From Phycisphaerales bacterium (GTDB lineage: Bacteria > Planctomycetota > Phycisphaerae > Phycisphaerales > UBA1924), in assembly GCA_020847535.1 (NCBI GenBank), contig JADLBU010000094.1, forward strand, positions 19,689-83,688: a stretch of 64,000 nucleotides of DNA, in the 5' to 3' direction. The position numbers and the translations under genes were made by a program. Within the stretch, counting starts at the first letter, position 1. Each line of letters starts with the position of its first letter. Below the pieces are notes generated by a model that was not told the origin of the DNA, did not search any database, and saw nothing but the letters and a program-made list of their open reading frames with translations. This document shows, piece after piece, positions 9,023 to 18,134 of this stretch.

Positions 9023-9880
9023 TCAGTCCTTGGGTCGCCGGGGGTAGTCCCCGTCATCCCAGAGGGCAACCTTGACGATCTCCGTGGCCCGCACCGGCGC
9101 GGCGTGGCCGTCGAGATACACCGCGTTGGTCGTGGTGCCATGCCGGCCCGGGGCGATCCGCTGCTTGAGAAGGGGGTTGGTCTGGCCCGTGAGCCCCGTG
9201 ATCTGCGATGCGTGCTGGGTGTCGTAGTAGAGCGCGATCTCTCGCTCGTTGTTGCTCGCCACGTACCACGCGTTGGACTGAATATGGGTGGGGTCGTCCG
9301 CGAAGCACGAGAGGTACATGATGGACACCGGCCAGGGGTACTTGCCGAACTTGGTCGGCGGCTTGCCCCGGCCCTCCACGATCTTGCCCGGCTCGCTGAA
9401 GAACAGCCCGTTGTTCACGTAGTGGATCTGGTGCTTGTCCTTCGGCCGCGCTGGATCCTTGTAGTAATTGGCGTACACGTAGCGGTCCTGCACCCCGCCG
9501 TTGTTCTGGTCGGATCGCGTGCGCGGATCGCAGTACGGCCGCAGATTGAACGCCCAGCTGGCGTTCAGCGGCTTCCCGTTCGCCTCGCTGCTCCCGCACT
9601 CGCGCGGTGTGTATTCCTTGTTGTTGTCGGCATACATCACCAGCGCCAGGCCGATCTGGCGCTGGTTGGACAGGCACACGCTCGACCTCGCCGCCGCACG
9701 CGCCTTGCCCAGCGCCGGCAGCATCAGGCTGATCAGGATCGCGATGATCGCTATCACCACGAGCAGCTCGATCAGCGTAAACCCCGACAACCCCCACCTC
9801 CGCCCGCGGCGTGCCGACATGCACAGCCGTGCGTCGCGCCGGATGTACCTCGTTTGGCTCGGGGGATGTGATCCGACCAT
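9023..9880 (-). CDS. Prepilin-like protein with H-X9-DG motif (paralogue B)
   Basis: The 285-residue product has [20 protein letters not shown] as the prepilin motif and [17 protein letters not shown] as the C-terminal H-X9-DG motif. It parallels paralogue A in almost every block, including [18 protein letters not shown] and WDDGDYP. The ATG at 9880 was chosen because GGGAGGG lies just upstream; a later ATG at 9820 would give a shorter, more typical leader. These proteins are usually substrates of type II secretion or pseudopilus machinery; gspD and gspE lie 1.4 kb away on the other strand. Confidence 0.9.
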   Translation of the reverse strand: MVGSHPPSQTRYIRRDARLCMSARRGRRWGLSGFTLIELLVVIAIIAILISLMLPALGKARAAARSSVCLSNQRQIGLALVMYADNNKEYTPRECGSSEANGKPLNASWAFNLRPYCDPRTRSDQNNGGVQDRYVYANYYKDPARPKDKHQIHYVNNGLFFSEPGKIVEGRGKPPTKFGKYPWPVSIMYLSCFADDPTHIQSNAWYVASNNEREIALYYDTQHASQITGLTGQTNPLLKQRIAPGRHGTTTNAVYLDGHAAPVRATEIVKVALWDDGDYPRRPKD

Positions 9881-10038
9881 GAACCCTCCCGCGCGCTCGC
9901 GTGGCCCAGAACGGGCCGTCGGCACCAGCCTGTGCAATACCTGTCGAAACAACAATCTACCAGCCCGCACCACGGCCGCCAAGCGCCTTCCTGATCCTCG
10001 CTAAAGAATCCCAGGTCGGCGGTCGCATTTTGTTTGGA

Positions 10039-11022
10039 TCAACGCCCTGGAATCGCCATCTCCCAAGGGAAACCCGCCGGGATCAAATCTGGCCGATCGT
10101 TGATCCACCCCACGAGCCACTCGAACGCATCAACCAGCCGCGGACCGGGCCGGCTGAATGTCTGCGTGCCATCGACCACGGCGAGTCGACCGGTTCGCAC
10201 AGCCCGCAGCGATGCAAACCACGGTTTGGCGTGCAGACCTGCGACCATGCTGCGGGCGCCGGGCAGATCCACACCGCACGGGCAGATGATGAGGATGTCG
10301 GGGTCGGAAGCGACCAGGATCTCCGGAGGCACGGTGATGCTCTTGCCGGCAAGCCGCTGGGCCTGCTGCGGTCCGCTCGCCGCGCCCGATCCCGGCCGCG
10401 GCGTCGTGGGATTCAGCGGATGGCGAGCCCCGGCCCGCTCGATCAATTGAGGTGTCCAGTGCCCGGCGATGAAGAGCGGATCGGTCCACTCGAGCAAAGC
10501 CACAGCCGGCCCATCATCGAAGGGATTGATGAATTCTCCCGCACGAAACAGCCGCTCGCGCAGGTCGACCGCCAGCCCGCTCGCCTGCAATTCCAGCCCC
10601 GCCGCTTCTCCGATCTTCAGAACATCATCCAGGACATCCTCGACCGAGTGCGGATCGAGCGTGACGATCCGCGGCGATGGCTTCAGCCCGGCGGCGATCC
10701 GCTGCACCGTGGGAAGATCGATCGAGCAGACCGAGCACATGTTCTGGGTCAGGATGACATCTGGCGCCAGGCGACCCAGCCGATGCTCATCGAGCGTGTA
10801 CAAAGAACACCCGCCGGCGAGTTGATCTCGGACTTGGCGATCAATCTCGGCCGGGTCGGTGGTGTGCATCCGCTGTCCGGTGACAACCGGCACGCACGCG
10901 AGCCCCGGGGGAAAATCACACTCATGCGAGCGACCGACCAGGAGTTCCCGCCCGCCGATTGCACAGAGGATCTCGGTTGCCGAGGGAACAAGACTCACGA
11001 TGCGTGGATGCCGGGTGGTCAT
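10039..11022 (-). CDS. BtuF-like cobalamin/metal-chelate binding protein
   Basis: The 327-residue protein starts RIVSLVPSATEILCAIGG, the classic opening of the TroA/BtuF periplasmic-binding fold. It follows with GRSHECDFP and DVILTQNMCSVCSI, typical of the cobalamin-binding COG0614 branch. It has no signal peptide, so either it works in the cytoplasm, as seen in some members of this branch, or the start is misjudged. No BtuC or BtuD transporter genes are adjacent, and I found no cobalamin riboswitch signature upstream. It appears to be a lone transcription unit. Confidence 0.8.
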   Translation of the reverse strand: MTTRHPRIVSLVPSATEILCAIGGRELLVGRSHECDFPPGLACVPVVTGQRMHTTDPAEIDRQVRDQLAGGCSLYTLDEHRLGRLAPDVILTQNMCSVCSIDLPTVQRIAAGLKPSPRIVTLDPHSVEDVLDDVLKIGEAAGLELQASGLAVDLRERLFRAGEFINPFDDGPAVALLEWTDPLFIAGHWTPQLIERAGARHPLNPTTPRPGSGAASGPQQAQRLAGKSITVPPEILVASDPDILIICPCGVDLPGARSMVAGLHAKPWFASLRAVRTGRLAVVDGTQTFSRPGPRLVDAFEWLVGWINDRPDLIPAGFPWEMAIPGR

Positions 11023-11126
11023 TGCGTGGGGCGATCAGCAATACGGGTCCGGGGAAGAACTTGCCCCGCCGCGATGGGGTAAACAGGCCCCTCCCGCGTC
11101 CCCGGAGGCTTGGATTGTCTCGATTT

Positions 11127-11153
11127 GAGGGGGGCGTGGGGGGCGTGGGTGTC
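11127..11153. repeat. Short G-rich nonamer array
   Basis: Three 9-bp units (GAGGGGGGC, GTGGGGGGC, GTGGGTGTC) lie between the divergent BtuF-like gene and gspD. They are related to the arrays at 7411-7446 and 62577-62639. Confidence 0.5.
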
Positions 11154-11283
11154 AATCGTTCATGCACCGGTACGAGCATGGACGATCGGAACGGTATCCT
11201 TGGAATTCCGCGGGGATCCGTGAAGCGGGGGGTACAAACCCGCGGTCATGGGTGCCGAAGCCTCGATCGGAGATGGTGACACG

Positions 11284-14103
11284 ATGAACGATCGCACAAC
11301 TGGCGGCCCAAAGACACCCGCATCCGGGACTCTGCTGGCGATGCTCGCCGGGGCCGCGATCTGCCTGCCGGTCGCCGGTCCCGCCATGGCCGAATGGAAC
11401 CAGCCGGTGGCACCCGCCGGTCGCCCAGCCCCGGCCCCGGCTCGTCGCCCCCCCCCAGACCCCAACGCCGCCGGTTCCGTGGTTCGCCCGCCCGGCTCGG
11501 CATCCCCGAACCAGCCCGCCGAAGCCGGAGCGGAGCCGGCGGTCCAGCCCGTCACCCAGCCTGGTGAACAGCCCCCTCAGCAACCCACCGACCAACTCCC
11601 CCCCCAGCCCCAGCCTGGCGCTGAGCCGCCGCTCCCCGTGGGAGATGATGTCGAGCTCTCGGCGTTCACCGAACCCGTGGAGCTGACCACCCTCATCGAC
11701 TACGTCGCCCGCGCCCTGAACATCAACATCACCGTCAAGGGCAGCCTGGCCGGATCTGTCGTCTTCAACGCGCCGGTCAAGGTCTCCAAGTCGCGCCTGC
11801 TCGCCCTCCTGGATGCCCTCCTCGAGCAGCAGAACTACACCATCACCTACGACCCCGATGCCCAGTTCTATTCCGTGCATCCATCCGCCGAAGTGCCCAT
11901 CAAGCTCTCGGATGCCGAAGGTGCGACCACTCGCATCTTCACGACCCCCAACGTCCGCCCCAGCGCCCTCAAGACCGCGATCGATGCCCAGATGGGCAAC
12001 CCGCTCTCGATCCCCGGCCAGGCACCCCAACCCGGCCAGAGTCGCCAGTACGCGTACATCGATGAGCTCGGCGTCATCGTCGCCACCGACTCCCCGCGCA
12101 AGCTGGCGCAGGTGGAATCGCTCATCCTGCGCTTGCTCGCCGAGTACGCCAAGGAAGAGTACATCCGCATGGAGCTCACCCACATCGCCGCCCCCGTGGC
12201 GCGCGAGCGGGCTCTGCAACTGGTCGGCCAGGGCTCCAAGAGCAGCGCCGGCCAGGACATCAACATCCTTATCCAGCAGCAGCAGCAGGGCCTCGCACAA
12301 GGCGGCGGGCGAACCGGCTTCGACAACATGGGGGATCGCCTCACCATCGACCCCCAGGGCAACGCCCTGATCTTCCGCGGACTTCCCGAGGAGATCCAGC
12401 AGGTCAAGACCGTGCTCGCCGTCATCGATGTCCCCAGCAAGCTCATGCCGCGCAGCCACGAGGTCGGCAAGGCCGCCCGTCCAATCGCCGAGATCGCCCG
12501 TCAGCGCGGGCTGGGCGAGGTCACCCAGATCGCCGACACGCGCAAGCAGGATCCCAACAACCCCTACGGCTTTCAGGGCGGCGGCCTGACATTCCAAGAT
12601 CCCAACCAGTCCAACCAGCAGAAGCAGCAGTCGACCACCGGTGGTCCCGTGATGGTCGTCGATGAGACGCGCGGCATCATCGTCTATTACGGGACCGAGG
12701 AGCAGCAGGAGGCGCTCAAGGCCCTGGTCGATGTCCTCAAGACCGACGACGACCGCATCGTCTTCCGGGATTACAAGCTCAAGAACGCCAAGGCCGACGA
12801 TGTCGCACAGATTATCCTCGGCGTGCTCAACAACCAGACTCCCGCGATCACCCCGGAAAGCAGCGGCGATGAAGAAGGCGGCGCCGGCTCGGGCCTCAGC
12901 GGATACAACCGCTCCAGCAGCCTCTTCGGAGATTCAAGCGGCGGCAACCGGCGCAATACCAGCACCTATCGCCCGACTTCCAGCGGCATCAGCACCGGCG
13001 AGGAAGGCCTCTCGATCGAGAACGCCGAGGACATCTTCATCGTCTCCGACCAGGCCCACAATCAGCTCATCGTCAAGGCGCCGATCCGGGACCAGGAATC
13101 GCTGGCGCGGCTCATCACCAAACTCGACCTCCGCCGCCCGCAGGTCTACCTCGAGGCCAAGATTGTGGTCGTGACCTGGAGCGATGACCTGCGCCTGGCC
13201 TTCGAGACCCAGCTCATCAACGCCGGCGGCACCGGCGGCGTGCTCAACACCAATTTCGGCATCACCACCGGGTCTGGGGCCAATGTGCTGACACCCAAGA
13301 CGGTCCCGGGCCTGGCGGGCCTGACGGCGGCGATCATCAAGTCCGATATGGTCCCCATCGTCATGAACGCGCTGGAGACCGAGGTGGATGGCCGGCTTCT
13401 CTCGACGCCGCAGGTCCTTGTGGATGACAACGAGCCGGCGACCATCAAGTCCACCGACAAGCAGCCGACGACGACGACGACCATCGGCTCGGGGGGCAAC
13501 CCGAACACGACGACCTTCAACGACTACGTCGAGGCCGGCACCGAACTGAAAGTGACGCCAGCGATCTCAGATGCCGGCTACATCCGGCTCAAGTACGAGA
13601 TCAACCTCTCCAGCTTCACCGGGTCGGGCTCCAACGGCATCCCCCCGCCGATCCTCGACAACAACCTGACCGCCAACTCCGTGACCGTGCCCAGCGATGC
13701 CACCGTGGTCCTCGGCGGCCTCACGTTCGACAGCGACAGCACGACCAGCGAGGGCGTTCCAATCCTCAAGGACATCCCCATTCTCGGCCTGCTCTTCCAG
13801 GACCTCAGCAAGACCAAGCGCAAGACGACGCTCTACGTCTTCCTGACCCCGCGCATCATGCGGGATCCCAACTTCGCCGACCAGCGGCTGCTCTCGGCGG
13901 GCCCCCAGGCGGAGGTCGACCTCCCAAGTTCGATTCCCGAGCTCAAGCCCGCCTTCATTGATGTCTTCGACACGCCGCTTGGCGACAGCAGCGCGCCACC
14001 GACCCCAGCCCAGCCCTCATCAACCCCGACATCCACAAGCCCAGCCAACAGCCCAACCCCCAGTCCATCCCCCTCCATCCTCGAACCGCGCCAGCCGCGA
14101 TGA
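11284..14103 (+). CDS. gspD: Type II secretion system secretin
   Basis: The 939-residue protein has a signal peptide, then a Pro/Gln-rich linker (to about residue 120). N0/N1-type domains follow (LTTLIDYVARALNINITVKG and three repeats ending in VLAVIDVPS, VDVLKTDDD and TKLDLRRPQVYLEAKIVVV). Last comes the secretin barrel, with VPILKDIPILGLLFQ and LYVFLTPRIM. It forms the outer-membrane channel through which folded proteins leave the periplasm. The tail is Pro/Ser/Thr-rich. The ATG at 11284 was chosen because it puts the signal peptide at the N-terminus. gspE follows after 63 bp. Confidence 0.92.
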   Translation: MNDRTTGGPKTPASGTLLAMLAGAAICLPVAGPAMAEWNQPVAPAGRPAPAPARRPPPDPNAAGSVVRPPGSASPNQPAEAGAEPAVQPVTQPGEQPPQQPTDQLPPQPQPGAEPPLPVGDDVELSAFTEPVELTTLIDYVARALNINITVKGSLAGSVVFNAPVKVSKSRLLALLDALLEQQNYTITYDPDAQFYSVHPSAEVPIKLSDAEGATTRIFTTPNVRPSALKTAIDAQMGNPLSIPGQAPQPGQSRQYAYIDELGVIVATDSPRKLAQVESLILRLLAEYAKEEYIRMELTHIAAPVARERALQLVGQGSKSSAGQDINILIQQQQQGLAQGGGRTGFDNMGDRLTIDPQGNALIFRGLPEEIQQVKTVLAVIDVPSKLMPRSHEVGKAARPIAEIARQRGLGEVTQIADTRKQDPNNPYGFQGGGLTFQDPNQSNQQKQQSTTGGPVMVVDETRGIIVYYGTEEQQEALKALVDVLKTDDDRIVFRDYKLKNAKADDVAQIILGVLNNQTPAITPESSGDEEGGAGSGLSGYNRSSSLFGDSSGGNRRNTSTYRPTSSGISTGEEGLSIENAEDIFIVSDQAHNQLIVKAPIRDQESLARLITKLDLRRPQVYLEAKIVVVTWSDDLRLAFETQLINAGGTGGVLNTNFGITTGSGANVLTPKTVPGLAGLTAAIIKSDMVPIVMNALETEVDGRLLSTPQVLVDDNEPATIKSTDKQPTTTTTIGSGGNPNTTTFNDYVEAGTELKVTPAISDAGYIRLKYEINLSSFTGSGSNGIPPPILDNNLTANSVTVPSDATVVLGGLTFDSDSTTSEGVPILKDIPILGLLFQDLSKTKRKTTLYVFLTPRIMRDPNFADQRLLSAGPQAEVDLPSSIPELKPAFIDVFDTPLGDSSAPPTPAQPSSTPTSTSPANSPTPSPSPSILEPRQPR

Positions 14104-14166
14104 GAATCACAGGCTCGCCGACCGGGGCGTACGCTCCGCCGACTCCAGGGACACATTGACCGCGCA

Positions 14167-15915
14167 ATGACCAGCAAGAACGGACCATCCGATCGGTTCA
14201 GCGTGATGCGGCGGCTCCTCCCCGCTCGTGCCGGCGGCGGCGCATCATCGCCCACCCGCAGCGCCGACCTCGCCGCCCCGCGCGCCGAATGGAACAAGCT
14301 CGCCCCCATCTTCGGCCAGCTCAAGCTCTCCGCCGAGCAACTCCGCCAGTTCCGTTCCATCGAAGGTTCCGACACCGAGCCCTGGGATGTGCTCCTTTCG
14401 CTCCTGGCGATCGATGAGCACCAGGCCCTCGAACTGCTCGCCCAGCGCACGGGCCTCTCCTACATCCCCGAGCCGCGCCTCTCCGAATCCGCCTCACGCT
14501 ACTACGAGGCAGTCCCTCCCGAGGTCGCCCGCACGCACCTGTGCGCCGGCGTCGAGAGCGATGGCCTCTCGATGACGGTCGCCACCGCCCAGCCGCTCCA
14601 GCCCGCCGTCATCAACATGCTCGAGGACATGCTCGAGTCCCCGGTGCGGCTGGTCCTGAGCCCCCGGGCCACCGTCGCCAACCTCGTCAACCGCGGCTAC
14701 GAGAAGCGGCAGGACCTGGTCACCGAGATCATCGAGGAGATGCCCCTCGATGAGCGGGCGATCGCCTCCGCCGCCGCCGGCGTCGGCCAGTCCAACGACC
14801 TCCTCCAGCTCGCCCGCCAGACGCCGGTCATCCGCCTGGTGAACATGATCCTCTTCGAGGCCCTGCGCCGGCGAGCCTCGGATGTCCACATCCACCCGCA
14901 AGAGAACAAGCTCCTCATCCGCTTCCGCGTCGATGGCCTGCTCGTCGATGCATTCAGTCCGCCGATCTCGCTGGCCTCGGCGATCAGCTCGCGACTCAAG
15001 GTCATGACCGAGCTGGACATCGCCAACCGCCACAGCCCGCAGGATGGCCACACCACCGTCCGCATCGGCAGCCGCAAGATCGACATCCGCTTCTCGTGCA
15101 TTCCGACCGTCTTCGGTGAGCGCCTGGTCCTCCGCCTGCTCGATCAATCCAGCGTCCAGCTCTCGCTCGATCAGATCGGCATGACCAAGAAGATGCAGGC
15201 CCAGCTCATGGACCTGGTCGAGCACCCCACCGGCATCATCCTGGTCACCGGCCCCACCGGCTCGGGCAAGACGACCTCGCTCTACGCCGCCCTCCAGCGG
15301 GTCGACCGCAACACCCGCAACGTGATGACCATCGAGGATCCCGTCGAGTACCACCTCGATGGCATCAGCCAGATGCAGGTCAACCCCAAGCGCGGCGTCA
15401 CGTTCGCGACCGGCCTGCGCGCCCTCCTCCGCCAGGATCCCGATGTCATCCTCGTCGGTGAGATCCGGGATCAGGAGACCGCCCAGCTTGCCGTGCAGGC
15501 CTCCCTCACCGGCCACCTCGTGCTGGCGACCCTGCACACCAACGATGCCCCCAGCGCCATCACTCGATTGGTGGACATCGGCATCGAGCCCTACCTCATC
15601 ACCTCATCCCTGCTCGCCGTGCTCGCCCAGCGCCTGGTCCGCCGCAAGTGCGTGACCTGCGGAGGCAACGGCCGCATGGAAGATGGCTCCCGCTGCGATG
15701 CCTGCTGGGGCACCGGCTACAAGGGCCGGCTCGCCGTCTACGAGATCATGCGCATGACCGATCCGCTCCGCGTCCTCACCAACAAGAGCGCCGATGCCGT
15801 CGAGTTGGTCGCCCTCGCCCGGGATGAGGGCTTCCTCGACATGCGAGCCGACGCCGCCGAGAAGATCGCCGCCGGCATGACCGATGAGGCAGAAGTATTC
15901 CGAGTGCTGCACTGA
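14167..15915 (+). CDS. gspE: Type II secretion/pilus assembly ATPase
   Basis: The 582-residue ATPase has the GspE N-terminal domain, then RRRASDVHIHPQENKLLIRF. The Walker A motif is GPTGSGKTTSLYAAL, the Asp box is MTIEDPVEYHLDGISQMQVN and the Walker B is DPDVILVGEIRDQETA. The His box is GHLVLATLHTNDA. A four-cysteine zinc site (CVTCGGNGR and CDACWGTGY) distinguishes GspE/PilB from retraction ATPases. It powers pseudopilus assembly at the inner-membrane face. It follows gspD directly; no gspF or gspG is adjacent. It converges on the next gene with only nine bases between stops. Confidence 0.93.
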   Translation: MTSKNGPSDRFSVMRRLLPARAGGGASSPTRSADLAAPRAEWNKLAPIFGQLKLSAEQLRQFRSIEGSDTEPWDVLLSLLAIDEHQALELLAQRTGLSYIPEPRLSESASRYYEAVPPEVARTHLCAGVESDGLSMTVATAQPLQPAVINMLEDMLESPVRLVLSPRATVANLVNRGYEKRQDLVTEIIEEMPLDERAIASAAAGVGQSNDLLQLARQTPVIRLVNMILFEALRRRASDVHIHPQENKLLIRFRVDGLLVDAFSPPISLASAISSRLKVMTELDIANRHSPQDGHTTVRIGSRKIDIRFSCIPTVFGERLVLRLLDQSSVQLSLDQIGMTKKMQAQLMDLVEHPTGIILVTGPTGSGKTTSLYAALQRVDRNTRNVMTIEDPVEYHLDGISQMQVNPKRGVTFATGLRALLRQDPDVILVGEIRDQETAQLAVQASLTGHLVLATLHTNDAPSAITRLVDIGIEPYLITSSLLAVLAQRLVRRKCVTCGGNGRMEDGSRCDACWGTGYKGRLAVYEIMRMTDPLRVLTNKSADAVELVALARDEGFLDMRADAAEKIAAGMTDEAEVFRVLH

Positions 15916-15924
15916 GCGCCCGGA

Positions 15925-16614
15925 TCATCGCCGCCGGCGACGGATGGCGATCAATCCACCCAGACCCATCAACGCAGCCGCCCCCGGCGATGGCACAATC
16001 TCGACCCTGAAATCCAGGCCCGTCGAATCCGCGTTGTAGCTGTTGAAGCCATAGCCCACCGCGGCATCGATGGTCTCGTTCGCCTGCAGCGACACCACCA
16101 TCACTCCCGGGCTCGCCGTCGCGTGATACCCGTTGATGGCGCCGCTGAAGACCGAGGACGAGTTGACCCACACATGCACATCCGTGGTCGTCCCGCCGAT
16201 CAGATCCTGGCCGATGAAACCGATGTTGACCTGATACGACCCCGCCACCGGCGCTGTGAACCGCGCCAGCGAGTATTCACCGGAAGCTCCCGGATGCAGG
16301 ATCAGCATCCCCGGATCGAAGATCGCCGAGCCGTAGTTCACATTGGTCGTCGACGATGGGTTGTGGAAAGCGCCCGGCAAGTCGTGGATGGTGGGCCCCA
16401 TCAGCCAGTAATCCACGCCGAGGTAGTTGCCGCTGAGGGTCTCAAGGTTGAAGCCCGTGCCGAGCGTGGTCTGGTAGCCGAACGACCACACCCCGTTGGG
16501 GTTGCTGGTCGCCGAGAAATCCGCCGCGGCGTCGTACACCGGCCTCGCACTCGCGATCGCCGGCACGAGCCCGAGTAACGCCGCGCCAAGTCCGCCAAAT
16601 CGAGAGATACGCAT
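15925..16614 (-). CDS. Exported protein with PEP-CTERM-like sorting tail
   Basis: The 229-residue protein has a signal peptide (MRISRFGGLGAALLGLVPAIASA) and a tail VPSPGAAALMGLGGLIAIRRRRR that fits the PEP-CTERM anchor pattern. The body looks like a beta-sandwich (FTAPVAGSYQVNIGFIGQDL, VHVWVNSSSVFSGAING), as in carbohydrate-binding or NPCBM-like modules, but I cannot assign a family. ATG 16614 was chosen because it begins the signal peptide; upstream in-frame codons look non-coding. Confidence 0.85.
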   Translation of the reverse strand: MRISRFGGLGAALLGLVPAIASARPVYDAAADFSATSNPNGVWSFGYQTTLGTGFNLETLSGNYLGVDYWLMGPTIHDLPGAFHNPSSTTNVNYGSAIFDPGMLILHPGASGEYSLARFTAPVAGSYQVNIGFIGQDLIGGTTTDVHVWVNSSSVFSGAINGYHATASPGVMVVSLQANETIDAAVGYGFNSYNADSTGLDFRVEIVPSPGAAALMGLGGLIAIRRRRR

Positions 16615-16798
16615 ATTCCGCCCCTTGTGTGAATGTCCTATCAGTGCCCGCTGCGAAGCTCGTGACTTCGTCTTCGCGGGCACTTTCCGCATCAGTGCCG
16701 CGGCCGAGGGGAGATCTTGCACTCAAAGCACGGATTTTCACGGGACGAACCCAGGAGCCGGCAGGGAGTTCTCGGTCACCGCCAGGCTCGCGCGCATG

Positions 16799-16824
16799 AA
16801 AAACGCCGCGATCACTCGCGGCGT
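16799..16824 (-). terminator. Rho-independent terminator of rpmA
   Basis: Read on the minus strand, a perfect 8-bp stem ACGCCGCG/CGCGGCGT has a 6-nt loop and is followed by five Ts. It lies 30 bp past the rpmA stop codon. Confidence 0.85.
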
Positions 16825-16853
16825 CTGATCAATCACTGGTTACGCGCCCGAGC

Positions 16854-17132
16854 TCAGTTCGCCGTCAGCCACACCGGCCGCGAAGCCTTCTCATCGCTGG
16901 GCAGCACGTGTACCTTGCGGCCGCGGAAGACCACCGTGCCATCGGCGACCGAGTACAGGGTGTTGTCGGATCCGCGGCGGACGTTGAAGCCCGCCTGGAA
17001 CGGGGTGCCGGCCTGGCGCACGATGATCGAGCCCGACTGGGCGATCTCACCGCCGAACAGCTTGATCCCCCGGAACTTGGGGTTCGAGTCGCGGCCGTTC
17101 TGAGTTGAGCCCTGACCCTTCTTATGCGCCAT
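16854..17132 (-). CDS. rpmA: 50S ribosomal protein L27
   Basis: The 92-residue protein begins [19 protein letters not shown] and continues with [17 protein letters not shown] and DGTVVFRG, the standard L27 signature. It binds near the peptidyl-transferase centre of the large subunit. The usual partner rplU (L21) is not directly upstream, so the gene stands alone with its own terminator. The region 17133-17320 upstream carries no gene. Confidence 0.95.
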   Translation of the reverse strand: MAHKKGQGSTQNGRDSNPKFRGIKLFGGEIAQSGSIIVRQAGTPFQAGFNVRRGSDNTLYSVADGTVVFRGRKVHVLPSDEKASRPVWLTAN

Positions 17133-17320
17133 GAAGCCTGCCCACCTTGCTCAAAGTTCCCGACGGCTCCGGGCTGCCACCGCAGTCCGGACCGGGGTGG
17201 AGATTCTAGCGCCCTGTGAATTGCAGGCAACGCGCTACCGGAGATCGGAGCCAAGTCGCCCCTCCGATAGGGAAGTATTAGGAATGCCTCAAATAACCCA
17301 AAGCACCCACGCCAAGCCGA

Positions 17321-17977
17321 CTACCGCATGATCCAGCGGATTTCCGAGGGCGGGAACGGCTCATTTCCCCGGGCTTCGATTTCTCCGGGCGTCGCGTAGC
17401 TCGCCGACAGCGTCTTGCGGAGCATCACCCGCTCGGGAGATCCGCTCGTCGGGTTCACGAACTCGAACGGCTTGGATTCACCCGAGAAGCCGGCTCCAAA
17501 CACCCGCACATCATCCACCCGCAAATCGTCGATCGCCCACACCACCAGCCCATCCTTGGCATTTTCCTCACCCTGCATCAGCACCCCGATGATGCTGATC
17601 TGGTCTTCGAGGAACTCGTTGTTGAGCTGCTCAAGGAGCTGCTTGGTGACCGCCCCAGGCACGTTGCGCCCCGATCGCGTGATCTGGCCGTCAGAAGTCA
17701 CAAGATCCCACGCGGGCGCCAACAGCACATCCACCCCGCTCGCATTGGTGACGGTGTACGTGAGGTAGTAGTACGCCTTCACGCCCACACCCGGCGTCTC
17801 GATCTTCGCCAGCCGCAGATCTCCGAGCTTGACATCAAGCTGCCACTTGCGCGGCACGGGATCGGGCTCCGGAGCAAGACCGGCAGCGCCGAAGGTCAGG
17901 ATCGCCAAGGCTGCCGTGAGCGACACGCGCCCGAACGCCCGGCGGCTACGCCGGATGGATGAATTGAAACTCGTCAT
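17321..17977 (-). CDS. Exported hypothetical protein
   Basis: The 218-residue protein has a basic N-terminus and a hydrophobic segment (VSLTAALAILTFGAAGLAPEP), consistent with a signal peptide. The rest reads as a beta-rich domain: WQLDVKLGDLRLAKI, YYYLTYTVTNASGVDVLLAP. I do not recognise a family. It is divergent from the GNAT gene across a 157-bp region containing a C-rich tandem repeat. Confidence 0.75.
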   Translation of the reverse strand: MTSFNSSIRRSRRAFGRVSLTAALAILTFGAAGLAPEPDPVPRKWQLDVKLGDLRLAKIETPGVGVKAYYYLTYTVTNASGVDVLLAPAWDLVTSDGQITRSGRNVPGAVTKQLLEQLNNEFLEDQISIIGVLMQGEENAKDGLVVWAIDDLRVDDVRVFGAGFSGESKPFEFVNPTSGSPERVMLRKTLSASYATPGEIEARGNEPFPPSEIRWIMR

Positions 17978-18057
17978 GTCGTGATTCTCGGTGGATCGCT
18001 GGCCGATCCGGGGTCGGCTAGTCTACAGCGTATTTGCTCCCGGTCAAAGCGGCCTGA

Positions 18058-18096
18058 CCAGACCCCAAACCCAGACCCCCAACCCAGACCCCAAAC
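18058..18096. repeat. C-rich 13-bp tandem repeat (three units)
   Basis: Three near-identical units of CCAGACCCCAAAC lie in the divergent promoter region between the exported-protein gene and the GNAT gene. The opposite strand is G-rich with a telomere-like look. Confidence 0.7.
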
Positions 18097-18134
18097 CGCA
18101 CGCCGGATTCGTGACCCAAGTGACCCCTCATCCG

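Noticed and set aside
10950..11160. Cobalamin riboswitch before the BtuF-like gene
   Set aside because: The conserved B12-box sequences could not be found in the leader on the minus strand.
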